From assembly GCF_007558825.1 (NCBI RefSeq), contig NZ_VLTK01000001.1:124001-188000 (forward strand): a stretch of 64,000 nucleotides of DNA, read 5' to 3'. The notes under the pieces are model-generated. The model saw only the letters and a list, made by a program, of their open reading frames with translations, made no database searches and was not told the DNA's origin. This document shows, piece after piece, positions 1-7,202 of the stretch. The stretch's first letter is position 1. Every line of letters starts with the position of its first letter. A program made the translations under genes and the position numbers. This stretch comes from Brevibacterium aurantiacum (lineage in GTDB: Bacteria > Actinomycetota > Actinomycetes > Actinomycetales > Brevibacteriaceae).

Positions 1-1
1 G

Positions 2-634
2 CGTGAGGACGAGGTGTTCTCTCTCATCGGGCCCAAGCAGTACGAGGTGCCGTGGAAGGAACTCGAACGACTCGGCTACATCGCCACCGCTTCCTGTCAC
101 GAAATCCGCGTGCGCCTGGACGGAGGAACTCGCACGGCCTATGCGCGCGCCGATGGTGAGGACCGGTACCGACTGGCGGCCACTTCGGATGCGAAGCTGC
201 CGATCGTGCGCGAGCTCGTCGCCGACCATCCCGATGCGCAGATCCTCGTCATCGGGCAGTACCTCGATCAGCTCGAGGAGATCGGGGCCGGCCTCGACGC
301 ACCCGTGCTGACAGGGCAGACCCCGGAATCGCAGCGCCAGGAACTGTTCCGCGAGTTCCGTACGGGCCAGATCCCAGTGCTTGTGGTGTCAAAGGTCGCG
401 AACTTCTCAGTGGACCTGCCTGCCGCCTCGGTGGCGATCCAGGTCTCCGGCGCCTTCGGGTCCCGGCAGGAGGAGGCCCAGCGTCTGGGGCGGATTCTGC
501 GACCTAAGGAAGACTCCGGCTCAGCGGCGTTCTACACCGTCGTCGCCGCAGACACCGTCGATGAGCACTTCGCGGCCCAGCGCCGCCGCTTCCTCACCGA
601 ACAGGGTTACAGCTACGACATCGAGGTCCGCTGA
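2..634 (+). CDS. XPB/ERCC3-type DNA repair helicase, C-terminal part (5' end outside window)
   Basis: The reading frame is open from base 2, so the gene begins upstream of the window and only the last about 210 residues are seen. They form the second RecA-like motor domain of a superfamily 2 helicase: ILVIGQYLDQLEEI (motif IV region), then LTGQTPESQRQ, the motif V region VVSKVANFSVDLP, and motif VI as QRLGRILRPK. This pattern matches the XPB/ERCC3 helicases common in Actinobacteria, which unwind DNA 3'-5' in repair. Because the N-terminal Walker A/B half is not visible, ATP binding cannot be checked here. The gene ends 20 nt before the convergent ABC-F gene. The ATG at base 14 is internal, not a start. 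Confidence 0.85.
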   Translation, partial: REDEVFSLIGPKQYEVPWKELERLGYIATASCHEIRVRLDGGTRTAYARADGEDRYRLAATSDAKLPIVRELVADHPDAQILVIGQYLDQLEEIGAGLDAPVLTGQTPESQRQELFREFRTGQIPVLVVSKVANFSVDLPAASVAIQVSGAFGSRQEEAQRLGRILRPKEDSGSAAFYTVVAADTVDEHFAAQRRRFLTEQGYSYDIEVR

Positions 635-654
635 GTGAGCTGTCGCGACATTGC

Positions 655-2334
655 TCAGCCTCGCGAGCGCACCACGCGGCCCTCGTCCCAGACCGGGGTC
701 GTCGACTCGTAGACGTCTCCGTCGGAGCCGAAGACTAAGAACCTGTCGAAGTCCCGGGCGAACCAGCGATCATGGGTGACCGCCATGACCGTGCCGTCGA
801 AGGCTGCCAGCGCGTCCTGGAGCGCTTCGGCCGAGACCAGGTCGAGGTTGTCCGTGGGTTCGTCGAGCAGCAGCAATGTGGCCCCGGCGAGTTCGAGCAG
901 GAGGATCTGGAATCGCGCCTGCTGGCCGCCGGAGAGCGAGTCGAAGGTCTGTTCCGCCGCTCCTGCCAGCTCATAGCGGGCGAGTGCGCGCGAAGCCGGC
1001 TCTCGCGGGAGGCCGTTGCGGTGCTCATCGCCCCTGTGCAGAATGTCGAGAAGGCTTCTGCCCACAAGGTCCGGCCGTCCATGAGTCTGGGCGAACCACC
1101 CCGGTCGGACCCTGGCTCCCAGTCTCGCCCGCCCCTCATGCTCGACGGGTGGGATCTCGACGTCGGAGACCGGCCGATGCTCAGGTTCCGGATCGCTGCC
1201 GCCGGCGGCCAACAGCCGCAGAAAGTGGGACTTGCCCGAACCGTTTGATCCGAGGACGGCAACCCGATCGCCGTAGCGGACCTCGAGGTCGAAGGGCAAC
1301 ATGAGATTGCTCAGCTCCAGCCCGGAGGCGACGATCGCGATCTTGCCGGTTCGTCCGCCCTTGAGCCGCATACCCAGGTTCTGCTCGCGCGGAATCGCCT
1401 GTGGCGGCCCGGCCGCCTCGAAGCGCTCCAGCCGGGTCTGCGCGGCACGATAGCGCGAGGTCATGTCGGAGTTGTAGGCAGCCTTCTGCTTGTACATCTG
1501 CACGAGGGCCCTGAGTTTGGAGTGCTCTTCATCCCACCGTCTGCCCATCTCCTCCAGCCGTTCGAAACGGGATTTCCTCGCCTCGTGGTAGCTGCCGAAG
1601 CCGCCGGGATGGACCCAAGCGGTGTTGCCCGCAGCAGAGAGCTCCAGGGTGATGATCTCCGATGCCGCCTGAGCCAGGAGTTCGCGGTCGTGGGATACGA
1701 AGAGAACGCTCTTGTCGGTCTCGGCCAGCGCCTCTTCGAGCCAGCGCTTGCCCGGAACGTCGAGGAAGTTGTCGGGTTCGTCGAGGATGAGGATGTCGTT
1801 GTGCCCGCGCAGGAGCGCTTCGAGGACGAGTTTCTTCTGCTCCCCTCCCGACAGCGTTGAGATCGACCGATCCCGGCATTGCTCGAAGCCCATCCCCAGC
1901 GCCGAGGTGGTGCAGGTATCCCACAGCACCTCCGCTTCGTAACCTCCCGCTTCACCCCATTCGCCCAGCGCATTGGCATAGGACATCTGCACGGTGGTCG
2001 ACTCAGCATCGGGCCCGAGCAGCTTCTCCTCGGCCCGTCTCACAACGGCTGCGGCGGATCGGATACGCTTCGGTGCCAACTCCTCGAGCGCCTCGGCGAC
2101 GGTGTCTGCGGTGATGAACTGACGCATCAGTCCGACGCTGCCGGTGTGGGACACAGAGCCTTCGTCGGGAGTGAGTTCGCCGGTGAGGAGTCGTAGGAGG
2201 GTGGTCTTCCCGGCACCGTTGGCACCGATGAGTGCGGCTTTCGTGCCGTCACCGACGCGGAAGGACACCGAATTCAGCAGCGGTCTGCCATCGGCCAGAG
2301 TGTACGAGACGTCATTGATTTCGATGTGGCCCAT
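655..2334 (-). CDS. ABC-F family ATPase (two nucleotide-binding domains, no membrane domain)
   Basis: 559 residues with two ABC domains in one chain and no transmembrane segments, the ABC-F arrangement. Domain 1 has Walker A GANGAGKT at residues 37-44, signature LSGGEQKK and Walker B ILILDEPDNFLD. Domain 2 has Walker A GSNGSGKS near residue 360, signature LSGGQQAR and LLLLDEPTDNLD. A charged linker (RRWDEEHSKLRALVQMYKQK region) joins them. ABC-F proteins act on the ribosome, as translation factors or antibiotic-resistance factors; which role applies here cannot be decided from sequence alone. It is transcribed away from the EamA gene downstream and is about 30 nt from it, so the two could be co-transcribed. 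Confidence 0.9.
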   Translation of the reverse strand: MGHIEINDVSYTLADGRPLLNSVSFRVGDGTKAALIGANGAGKTTLLRLLTGELTPDEGSVSHTGSVGLMRQFITADTVAEALEELAPKRIRSAAAVVRRAEEKLLGPDAESTTVQMSYANALGEWGEAGGYEAEVLWDTCTTSALGMGFEQCRDRSISTLSGGEQKKLVLEALLRGHNDILILDEPDNFLDVPGKRWLEEALAETDKSVLFVSHDRELLAQAASEIITLELSAAGNTAWVHPGGFGSYHEARKSRFERLEEMGRRWDEEHSKLRALVQMYKQKAAYNSDMTSRYRAAQTRLERFEAAGPPQAIPREQNLGMRLKGGRTGKIAIVASGLELSNLMLPFDLEVRYGDRVAVLGSNGSGKSHFLRLLAAGGSDPEPEHRPVSDVEIPPVEHEGRARLGARVRPGWFAQTHGRPDLVGRSLLDILHRGDEHRNGLPREPASRALARYELAGAAEQTFDSLSGGQQARFQILLLELAGATLLLLDEPTDNLDLVSAEALQDALAAFDGTVMAVTHDRWFARDFDRFLVFGSDGDVYESTTPVWDEGRVVRSRG

Positions 2335-2363
2335 GCGTTCAAGCTATCAGCTGCCTCCGCACC

Positions 2364-3323
2364 TCAGACCGAGTCGAACTCCTCCGAGGTGACGACGACC
2401 TCGCGGGAGGCAACCCGACGAGCCAGGCGAGACTCGCCCCATTTGATGAATCCGACGCCGCCGACGATGAACACGCCGCCGAAGAGCTGTATGGGTGCTG
2501 GCAGCTCGAACAGGACGAACCATGCCACAATCACGGAGAACGGAACCTCGACGAGGTTGAGGAACGAGCCGATGGTCGCCCCGATGTAGCGAAGACCCAG
2601 GATGCCGGTGATGTAGGCGCCCACAGTGAAGACGACGATCATCGACATGGGAAGGATCCAGGACACCTGGTATCCGCCGAAGTCGACATCGGCGGCGACG
2701 GCGCCGGCCGGCATCACCCCTGCGAGCACGATGACGGCCATCACGAGCGCCCCGATTCCCATGCCCAGGCCGGTCAGTGCCACCGGTGGAACGTTGATGG
2801 AGTCCTTCGCAGAGACCAGGAAGTAGCTGGCCAGGCACACTGCGGCAGCGAGTGCCATGATCACACCGAAGACGCTGATGTCAGAGTTGCGGAGGTCGAG
2901 CACGAGCAGGAGTCCGACCATCGAGACCACCACGCCGATGAAGGTCACCGTCGCCGGCCGGGTCCGAGTCCGCGCCCAGATCCAGAACACGAGGAGCATC
3001 GGCGCCGTCATCTCGAGCAGCAGCGCCACGGCCACGGTGAGGTGTTCGACGGCGACGAAGTAGAAACCCTGGACGCCGGCCATCGACACGAGCCCATAGA
3101 TGAGCACCGTCTTCCAATTGGCTCGCACTTCGTCCCAACGCCCGCGCAGAGCGATGAGGGTGGGAATGAGCAGCAGAACAGCCGAGCCCGCGAGCCTGAT
3201 GAGCACGACAGAGCCCGGCGTCCATCCGGTCAGATACATCGTCTTCGCGATCGGCCCGGAGACCGCGAAGAAGAACGCGGAGGCAAGAGTCAGCAGGAAC
3301 CCCATGACGACGGTGCGATTCAT
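2364..3323 (-). CDS. EamA/DMT-family transporter
   Basis: 319 residues from an ATG at 3323, chosen because AGGAGG lies six bases upstream; a longer frame reaches 3386 but has no ribosome binding site. The protein is almost entirely hydrophobic with about ten predicted helices in two similar halves, the drug/metabolite transporter (EamA) plan. Substrate is unknown; family members export amino acids, sugars or nucleosides. It lies divergently from the CGNR-type regulator at 3645, which suggests, without proof, that the regulator controls it. The last residues (VVTSEEFDSV) form a short polar tail. Confidence 0.88.
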   Translation of the reverse strand: MNRTVVMGFLLTLASAFFFAVSGPIAKTMYLTGWTPGSVVLIRLAGSAVLLLIPTLIALRGRWDEVRANWKTVLIYGLVSMAGVQGFYFVAVEHLTVAVALLLEMTAPMLLVFWIWARTRTRPATVTFIGVVVSMVGLLLVLDLRNSDISVFGVIMALAAAVCLASYFLVSAKDSINVPPVALTGLGMGIGALVMAVIVLAGVMPAGAVAADVDFGGYQVSWILPMSMIVVFTVGAYITGILGLRYIGATIGSFLNLVEVPFSVIVAWFVLFELPAPIQLFGGVFIVGGVGFIKWGESRLARRVASREVVVTSEEFDSV

Positions 3324-3644
3324 TCTTGACCTCCTAGGACGTGTGCGGACTCGACGCGAACAGGTGCCCTCGCCGAGGTGGTGCATGTGGGTGAGTTGTG
3401 GTGCGGAACAGATGTGGTGTGGAACAGGTGTGGTGTGGAACAGGTGTGGTGTGGAACAGGTGTGGTGTGTGAGTGGGAACTGCGGAGATGTGGGTGGCCC
3501 GAAGGGACCGAGTTGTGCCGATCGGCCGCTGACGCGACGCGCGCTGTGCGGGCATGAGCCCTTCCTTATGAAGTATTCACCACTGCCGCGAAATGAGTCA
3601 AATGCACTTTGGTCCTTACATATTGTGGAAGAATGTGACCCACA
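3324..3644. other. Divergent intergenic region between EamA exporter and CGNR regulator
   Basis: About 320 bases with no credible gene. It holds the 16-bp tandem repeat at 3405-3468, one copy of the over-represented 11-mer (CGCCGAGGTGG at 3371-3381), and an A+T-richer stretch just before the CGNR start that probably carries its promoter. Confidence 0.7.
3405..3468. repeat. 16-bp tandem repeat, four copies
   Basis: Four consecutive 16-base units: 3405-3420 (one mismatch) and three identical copies at 3421, 3437 and 3453, unit GGAACAGGTGTGGTGT. A partial, degenerate copy precedes them. The array sits in the leader of the EamA gene and upstream of the divergent regulator. No coding frame explains it. 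Confidence 0.93.
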
Positions 3645-3646
3645 AT
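3622..3646. promoter_or_regulatory. Inverted repeat over the CGNR start codon (candidate autoregulatory operator)
   Basis: ATTGTGG at 3622-3628 and CCACAAT at 3640-3646 form seven-base arms separated by 11 bases. The right arm runs into the ATG of the regulator at 3645. Position and symmetry suit binding by a dimeric regulator, but binding is inferred only. Confidence 0.45.
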
Positions 3647-4232
3647 GACCTTCGCCAATGACATACGATCAAACCTCACAATGCTCGTCGACCTGCTGAA
3701 TACCTCCGGCGCCGTCGCCGAGGAAGGAGACGAGTTGACGACTGCCGCCGGACTCCGCGAATTCGCAGCCCGGCACGACTTCTCGGGCCCGCTGAAGGCC
3801 ACGAAGTCCGACGTCAAAGAGACCCGAGAACTCCGTGAACGCTTCGCCATCGCCCTCGATGCCAGCATCGACGCAGAATCGGAATCCGAGGCCTCGAGGG
3901 CCACGGAGCGCATCGTCAGTGAGGTCAATATCACACTCCAATGGGCCGGTGCGCTGCCACAGTTGGCCAGACATGGGGATTGGGATTGGCACCTGCACGC
4001 AGTGGGTCAGTCGGCGAGCCTCGCCGATCGCGTCGCGGCCGACGTAGCACTGGTCCTCATCGACCTGATCCGCAGCGGCGACCTCGACAGGCTCGGACTC
4101 TGCGCCGCCGAGGACTGCAACGCCTACCTCGCTGACTTCACCCGCAATCGTTCGAAGCGCTTCTGCGATTCCGGCACCTGTGCGAACCGCACGCATGTGG
4201 CCGCATTCCGCGCCCGCCAAACTGACTCCTGA
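3645..4232 (+). CDS. CGNR zinc-finger / ABATE-domain putative transcriptional regulator
   Basis: 195 residues. The N-terminal part (about 1-140) resembles the ABATE stress-sensor domain, opening with an acidic helix LVDLLNTSG. The C-terminal part is a CGNR-type zinc finger: LCAAEDCNAYLADFTRNRSKRFCDSGTCANRTHVAAFRAR, with four cysteines and CANR in place of the family CGNR. Such proteins are predicted DNA-binding regulators in Actinobacteria. There is no clear ribosome binding site before the ATG at 3645, so the message may be leaderless or the start could lie slightly downstream. It is divergent from the EamA exporter, its likeliest target. The stop codon lies inside a 20-bp tandem repeat. Confidence 0.82.
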   Translation: MTFANDIRSNLTMLVDLLNTSGAVAEEGDELTTAAGLREFAARHDFSGPLKATKSDVKETRELRERFAIALDASIDAESESEASRATERIVSEVNITLQWAGALPQLARHGDWDWHLHAVGQSASLADRVAADVALVLIDLIRSGDLDRLGLCAAEDCNAYLADFTRNRSKRFCDSGTCANRTHVAAFRARQTDS

Positions 4233-4293
4233 CTCACCGGCCTGAATCCTGACTCACTTGATAGAACCCTGACTCACTAGAAAGAACCCTGAG
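4228..4293. repeat. 20-bp tandem repeat overlapping the CGNR stop codon
   Basis: CCTGACTCAC recurs at 4228, 4248 and 4268, exactly 20 bases apart, and a truncated fourth unit starts at 4288. The first copy supplies the TGA stop of the CGNR gene, so the repeat grew out of or into the gene end. Confidence 0.88.
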
Positions 4294-4547
4294 GTGAAGG
4301 CTCAACTCTCAGGTGAAGACCGACCGGAGAACCACCTCGGCGACCGACGCTTCCATGGCCGCCGACTTTCCTGTGCTTCAACTGAGCACGAGCGCATATA
4401 TCCCTCAATTCGTCGGGCGGTTCCTGAGAGCGCATGCGGCATTCCGGCGCCAAAAGGACTTTTCTGAGAGTTTTTAAGTGAGGTAGATCACAATCGTATT
4501 CAGGCAACTACCACTCCACTCTCAGAGTTGAGCTTCAGACTGGATAC
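4233..4547. other. Intergenic region upstream of the phoP-like operon
   Basis: About 315 bases without a gene. It contains most of the 20-bp repeat array, one 11-mer CCACCTCGGCG (4332-4342), and a more A+T-rich segment from 4460 to 4510 that is the best place for the operon promoter. GCTCAACTCT at 4300-4309 is inverted at 4524-4533 (AGAGTTGAGC); whether that matters is unknown. Confidence 0.6.
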
Positions 4548-5303
4548 ATGACTACAGCAAACGATACCGACATCGAAGCCACACTCCTCGTTGTCGACGA
4601 TGAGCCCAATATCCGCGAACTCCTCTCGACCAGCCTGCGCTTCGCGGGCTTCGACGTCGTCTCGGCGGCAAACGGAGCCGAAGCACTTCGCCTGGCCGAG
4701 CAGACCAACCCCGACCTCCTCGTCCTCGACGTCATGCTGCCGGACATGGACGGCTTCACCGTCACGCGTCGCCTCCGCCAGATCGGCATGAACGCTCCGG
4801 TCGTGTTCCTCACCGCCCGTGATGACACCTCGGATAAGATCACCGGCCTCACCGTCGGCGGCGATGACTACGTGACGAAGCCCTTCAGCCTCGAAGAGGT
4901 CGTCGCCCGCATCCGCGCCGTGCTGCGTCGGACCCGCAGTCTCGAAGACGAAGAGAACGCTGTCATCATGGCCGGCGACCTCGAACTCGATGACGACACT
5001 CACGAGGTGCGTCGCTCCGGCATCCTCATCGACCTCTCCCCCACCGAGTTCAAGCTGCTGCGCTATCTCATGCTCAATACGAACCGGGTGCTCTCGAAGT
5101 CCCAGATCCTCGACCATGTCTGGGAGTACGACTTCGGCGGGGACACCGGAATCGTCGAATCCTACATCTCATACCTGCGCCGCAAGATCGACGTCACGCC
5201 GGAAACGGACGCCGCCGGACACCCCGTCGAGATGGAATGGACACCGATGATTCAGACCAAGCGCGGCGTGGGCTACATGCTGCGCACACCAGAATCCAAG
5301 TAG
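4548..5303 (+). CDS. phoP: OmpR/PhoP-family response regulator
   Basis: 251 residues. Receiver domain about 12-125 with the acidic pair D17/D18, phosphoacceptor D61 in LLVLDVMLPDMDGF, T89 and K111 (VTKPF). A winged-helix output domain follows at about 145-245. The receiver is closest in memory to mycobacterial PhoP (GGDDYVTKPFSLEEVVAR), which binds direct repeats and controls envelope and phosphate/stress genes. The kinase gene begins 30 nt downstream and the HtrA protease overlaps that, so this is the first gene of a three-gene signalling operon. A PhoP versus MprA assignment rests on motif similarity only; the operon order resembles mycobacterial mprA-mprB-pepD. Confidence 0.85.
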   Translation: MTTANDTDIEATLLVVDDEPNIRELLSTSLRFAGFDVVSAANGAEALRLAEQTNPDLLVLDVMLPDMDGFTVTRRLRQIGMNAPVVFLTARDDTSDKITGLTVGGDDYVTKPFSLEEVVARIRAVLRRTRSLEDEENAVIMAGDLELDDDTHEVRRSGILIDLSPTEFKLLRYLMLNTNRVLSKSQILDHVWEYDFGGDTGIVESYISYLRRKIDVTPETDAAGHPVEMEWTPMIQTKRGVGYMLRTPESK

Positions 5304-5333
5304 TCGGTCAAGCTCAGGCGCTAGATTACTCAC

Positions 5334-7202
5334 GTGGTAAAAGAATCCCGTCCCACCAAACCCGGCTTCTGGGAAGAATGGTCGCTGACCACCAAGCTGC
5401 TGGCCATCATGATGTTGCTCATGCTGCTCGTGCTCTCGGGGACGAGCGCCTGGGTGCTCGAGAACCTTCGCGACAGCCTCGTCGAACGCACCGATGAGAG
5501 ACTCATCAATGCTTCGGAGACGCTTGCGAAGCAGGCCTATCAGGATGTGTTCCAGCCTGCCCAGCTGCAGTCGTCTTCATCGTCGAGCAAGGACCAGTCA
5601 GCAGACTCGGACAGCGGTGACGGGACGGAATCCTCTGCTGGCACTCCCACCACCATCGATTCGAGCTCGTGGGACGAGCTCAAGAGCCTCATGCCCGGAG
5701 GCTTCTACGTCCAGTTCTATGACACGAGCGGCAAACCGATCAGCGATCCTGTGGCTCCCGAGCCGGGTAACAGCCCGGTTCTGCCGAAGATCAACGAGTC
5801 GAAGGTCTACGCGCAGGGCGGTGAGCCATTCACCGTCCCCGGGAGCACCTCACAATGGCGGGCGCGAGCGATGAAGGTCCAGAACACGGATGTGCTCGTC
5901 TCGATCGCAGTGCCCTTCGACCGCGAGATCGACAACATCAACGAGCGGGCCCGCAACACGATGATCGGCATCGGACTGCTGGCATTGGCCATGGTTGCAG
6001 GCGTCGGATACTGGGCGATCAACAACACCTTCCGCCCGCTGCGCGACATTGAGAAGACCGCCTCACGGATTGCCGCGGGCGACTTGAGTCAGAGAGTGCC
6101 GACCTTCCCTCGCAACACCGAGCTCGGTCGCCTGTCAGGCGCGTTGAACACGATGCTGGGACGGATCGAGGACTCCTTCGACGGGCAGACGCGATCGGAG
6201 AAGCGCATCCGCCAGTTCGTCTCCGATGCCTCGCACGAACTGCGCACACCGCTGGTGACCATTCGCGGCTATGCCGAGCTCTACCGGCAGGGTGCGATCA
6301 CGAAATCCGATGACATCGGAAACGCCATGGAACGCATGGAATCCGAAGCCAAACGCATGGGCGTCCTCGTCGACGACCTCGTCGTCCTCGCCCGTCTCGA
6401 TGAGCAGCGACCCGCCGAGATCGGTCCCATCGACCTCCATCGGATCGCCCGCGACGCCGCCGCCGACGCAGCTGCGCAGGCCCCCGACCGGGACATCAGC
6501 TTCGTCGGCCTCGATGGGGAAGATGCCCAGCCCGTGCCGATGATCAGGGGCTCGGAGTCGAAGATCCGCCAGGTCATCGTCAACCTCGCCGGCAACGCTG
6601 TCCGCCACACCCCCGAGCACACCGCCATCGAGTTCGCCGTCGGCGTCGTCGGTGGCCGCGCCGGGGTGACTGCGGAGTCCACGGATCCGTCGAATGGTCA
6701 GGACACCGGGCCCAAGACCGGAGCCAACAAGACGGTGGCGAATAGGACTGCGGCGAAGGACAGATCCCGCGAACGCGGATTCGTCACCGGCGGTGTCCGC
6801 ATCTTCCGCCGAGGCGACTCGAACGGCAACGATCAGAACGACGCCCAGGCCCCCACCGGCATCGTGCCCGACATGACTGCGGCTGGGTCCATCACCGTCG
6901 ACGATTCGCTGCGCGGATTCCCCAACGGACGAGTCAGGTTCGAGGTTCGCGACCACGGCGACGGGATCGATCCCGAGGTCGTTCCTCGGATCTTCGAGCG
7001 TTTCTACCGCCTCGACGTCTCCAGGACTCGCGACACCGGCGGGTCGGGCCTCGGACTCTCCATCGTCAAGGCAATCGTGGAGAACCACCACGGCTCGATC
7101 ACAGTGCACCAGACACCGGGCGGCGGTGCGACGTTCCGCATCGATCTGCCCATCTCAGAAACTGAAGACAGCGCTCCGGACGTACGAAAGGACGAGCGAT
7201 GA
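5334..7202 (+). CDS. phoR: Membrane sensor histidine kinase (PhoR/MprB-like) with an insertion in the ATPase domain
   Basis: 622 residues from a GTG at 5334. Helix 1 lies at about 20-42, an extracytoplasmic sensor segment at 45-208 includes a Ser/Asp/Gly-rich stretch (78-112), and helix 2 is at 210-232. HAMP follows, then the phosphoacceptor H301 in SDASHELRTP, the N box NLAGNAVRHT (N417/N421), G1 DHGDGI at 540-545 and G2 GGSGLGL at 569-575. Between N and G1 boxes there are about 90 low-complexity polar residues (440-530), far longer than the usual ATP lid or loop. The catalytic residues are all present, so the kinase is probably active. It overlaps the protease gene by 4 nt. Confidence 0.87.
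   Translation: MVKESRPTKPGFWEEWSLTTKLLAIMMLLMLLVLSGTSAWVLENLRDSLVERTDERLINASETLAKQAYQDVFQPAQLQSSSSSSKDQSADSDSGDGTESSAGTPTTIDSSSWDELKSLMPGGFYVQFYDTSGKPISDPVAPEPGNSPVLPKINESKVYAQGGEPFTVPGSTSQWRARAMKVQNTDVLVSIAVPFDREIDNINERARNTMIGIGLLALAMVAGVGYWAINNTFRPLRDIEKTASRIAAGDLSQRVPTFPRNTELGRLSGALNTMLGRIEDSFDGQTRSEKRIRQFVSDASHELRTPLVTIRGYAELYRQGAITKSDDIGNAMERMESEAKRMGVLVDDLVVLARLDEQRPAEIGPIDLHRIARDAAADAAAQAPDRDISFVGLDGEDAQPVPMIRGSESKIRQVIVNLAGNAVRHTPEHTAIEFAVGVVGGRAGVTAESTDPSNGQDTGPKTGANKTVANRTAAKDRSRERGFVTGGVRIFRRGDSNGNDQNDAQAPTGIVPDMTAAGSITVDDSLRGFPNGRVRFEVRDHGDGIDPEVVPRIFERFYRLDVSRTRDTGGSGLGLSIVKAIVENHHGSITVHQTPGGGATFRIDLPISETEDSAPDVRKDER

Noticed and set aside
3405..3468. Possible CRISPR-like array
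   Set aside because: Units follow directly with no spacers, so it is a plain tandem repeat. No cas genes in the window.
6135..7109. 324-codon minus-strand frame inside phoR
   Set aside because: Antisense shadow; the composition follows the kinase codon pattern in reverse and no domain is visible.
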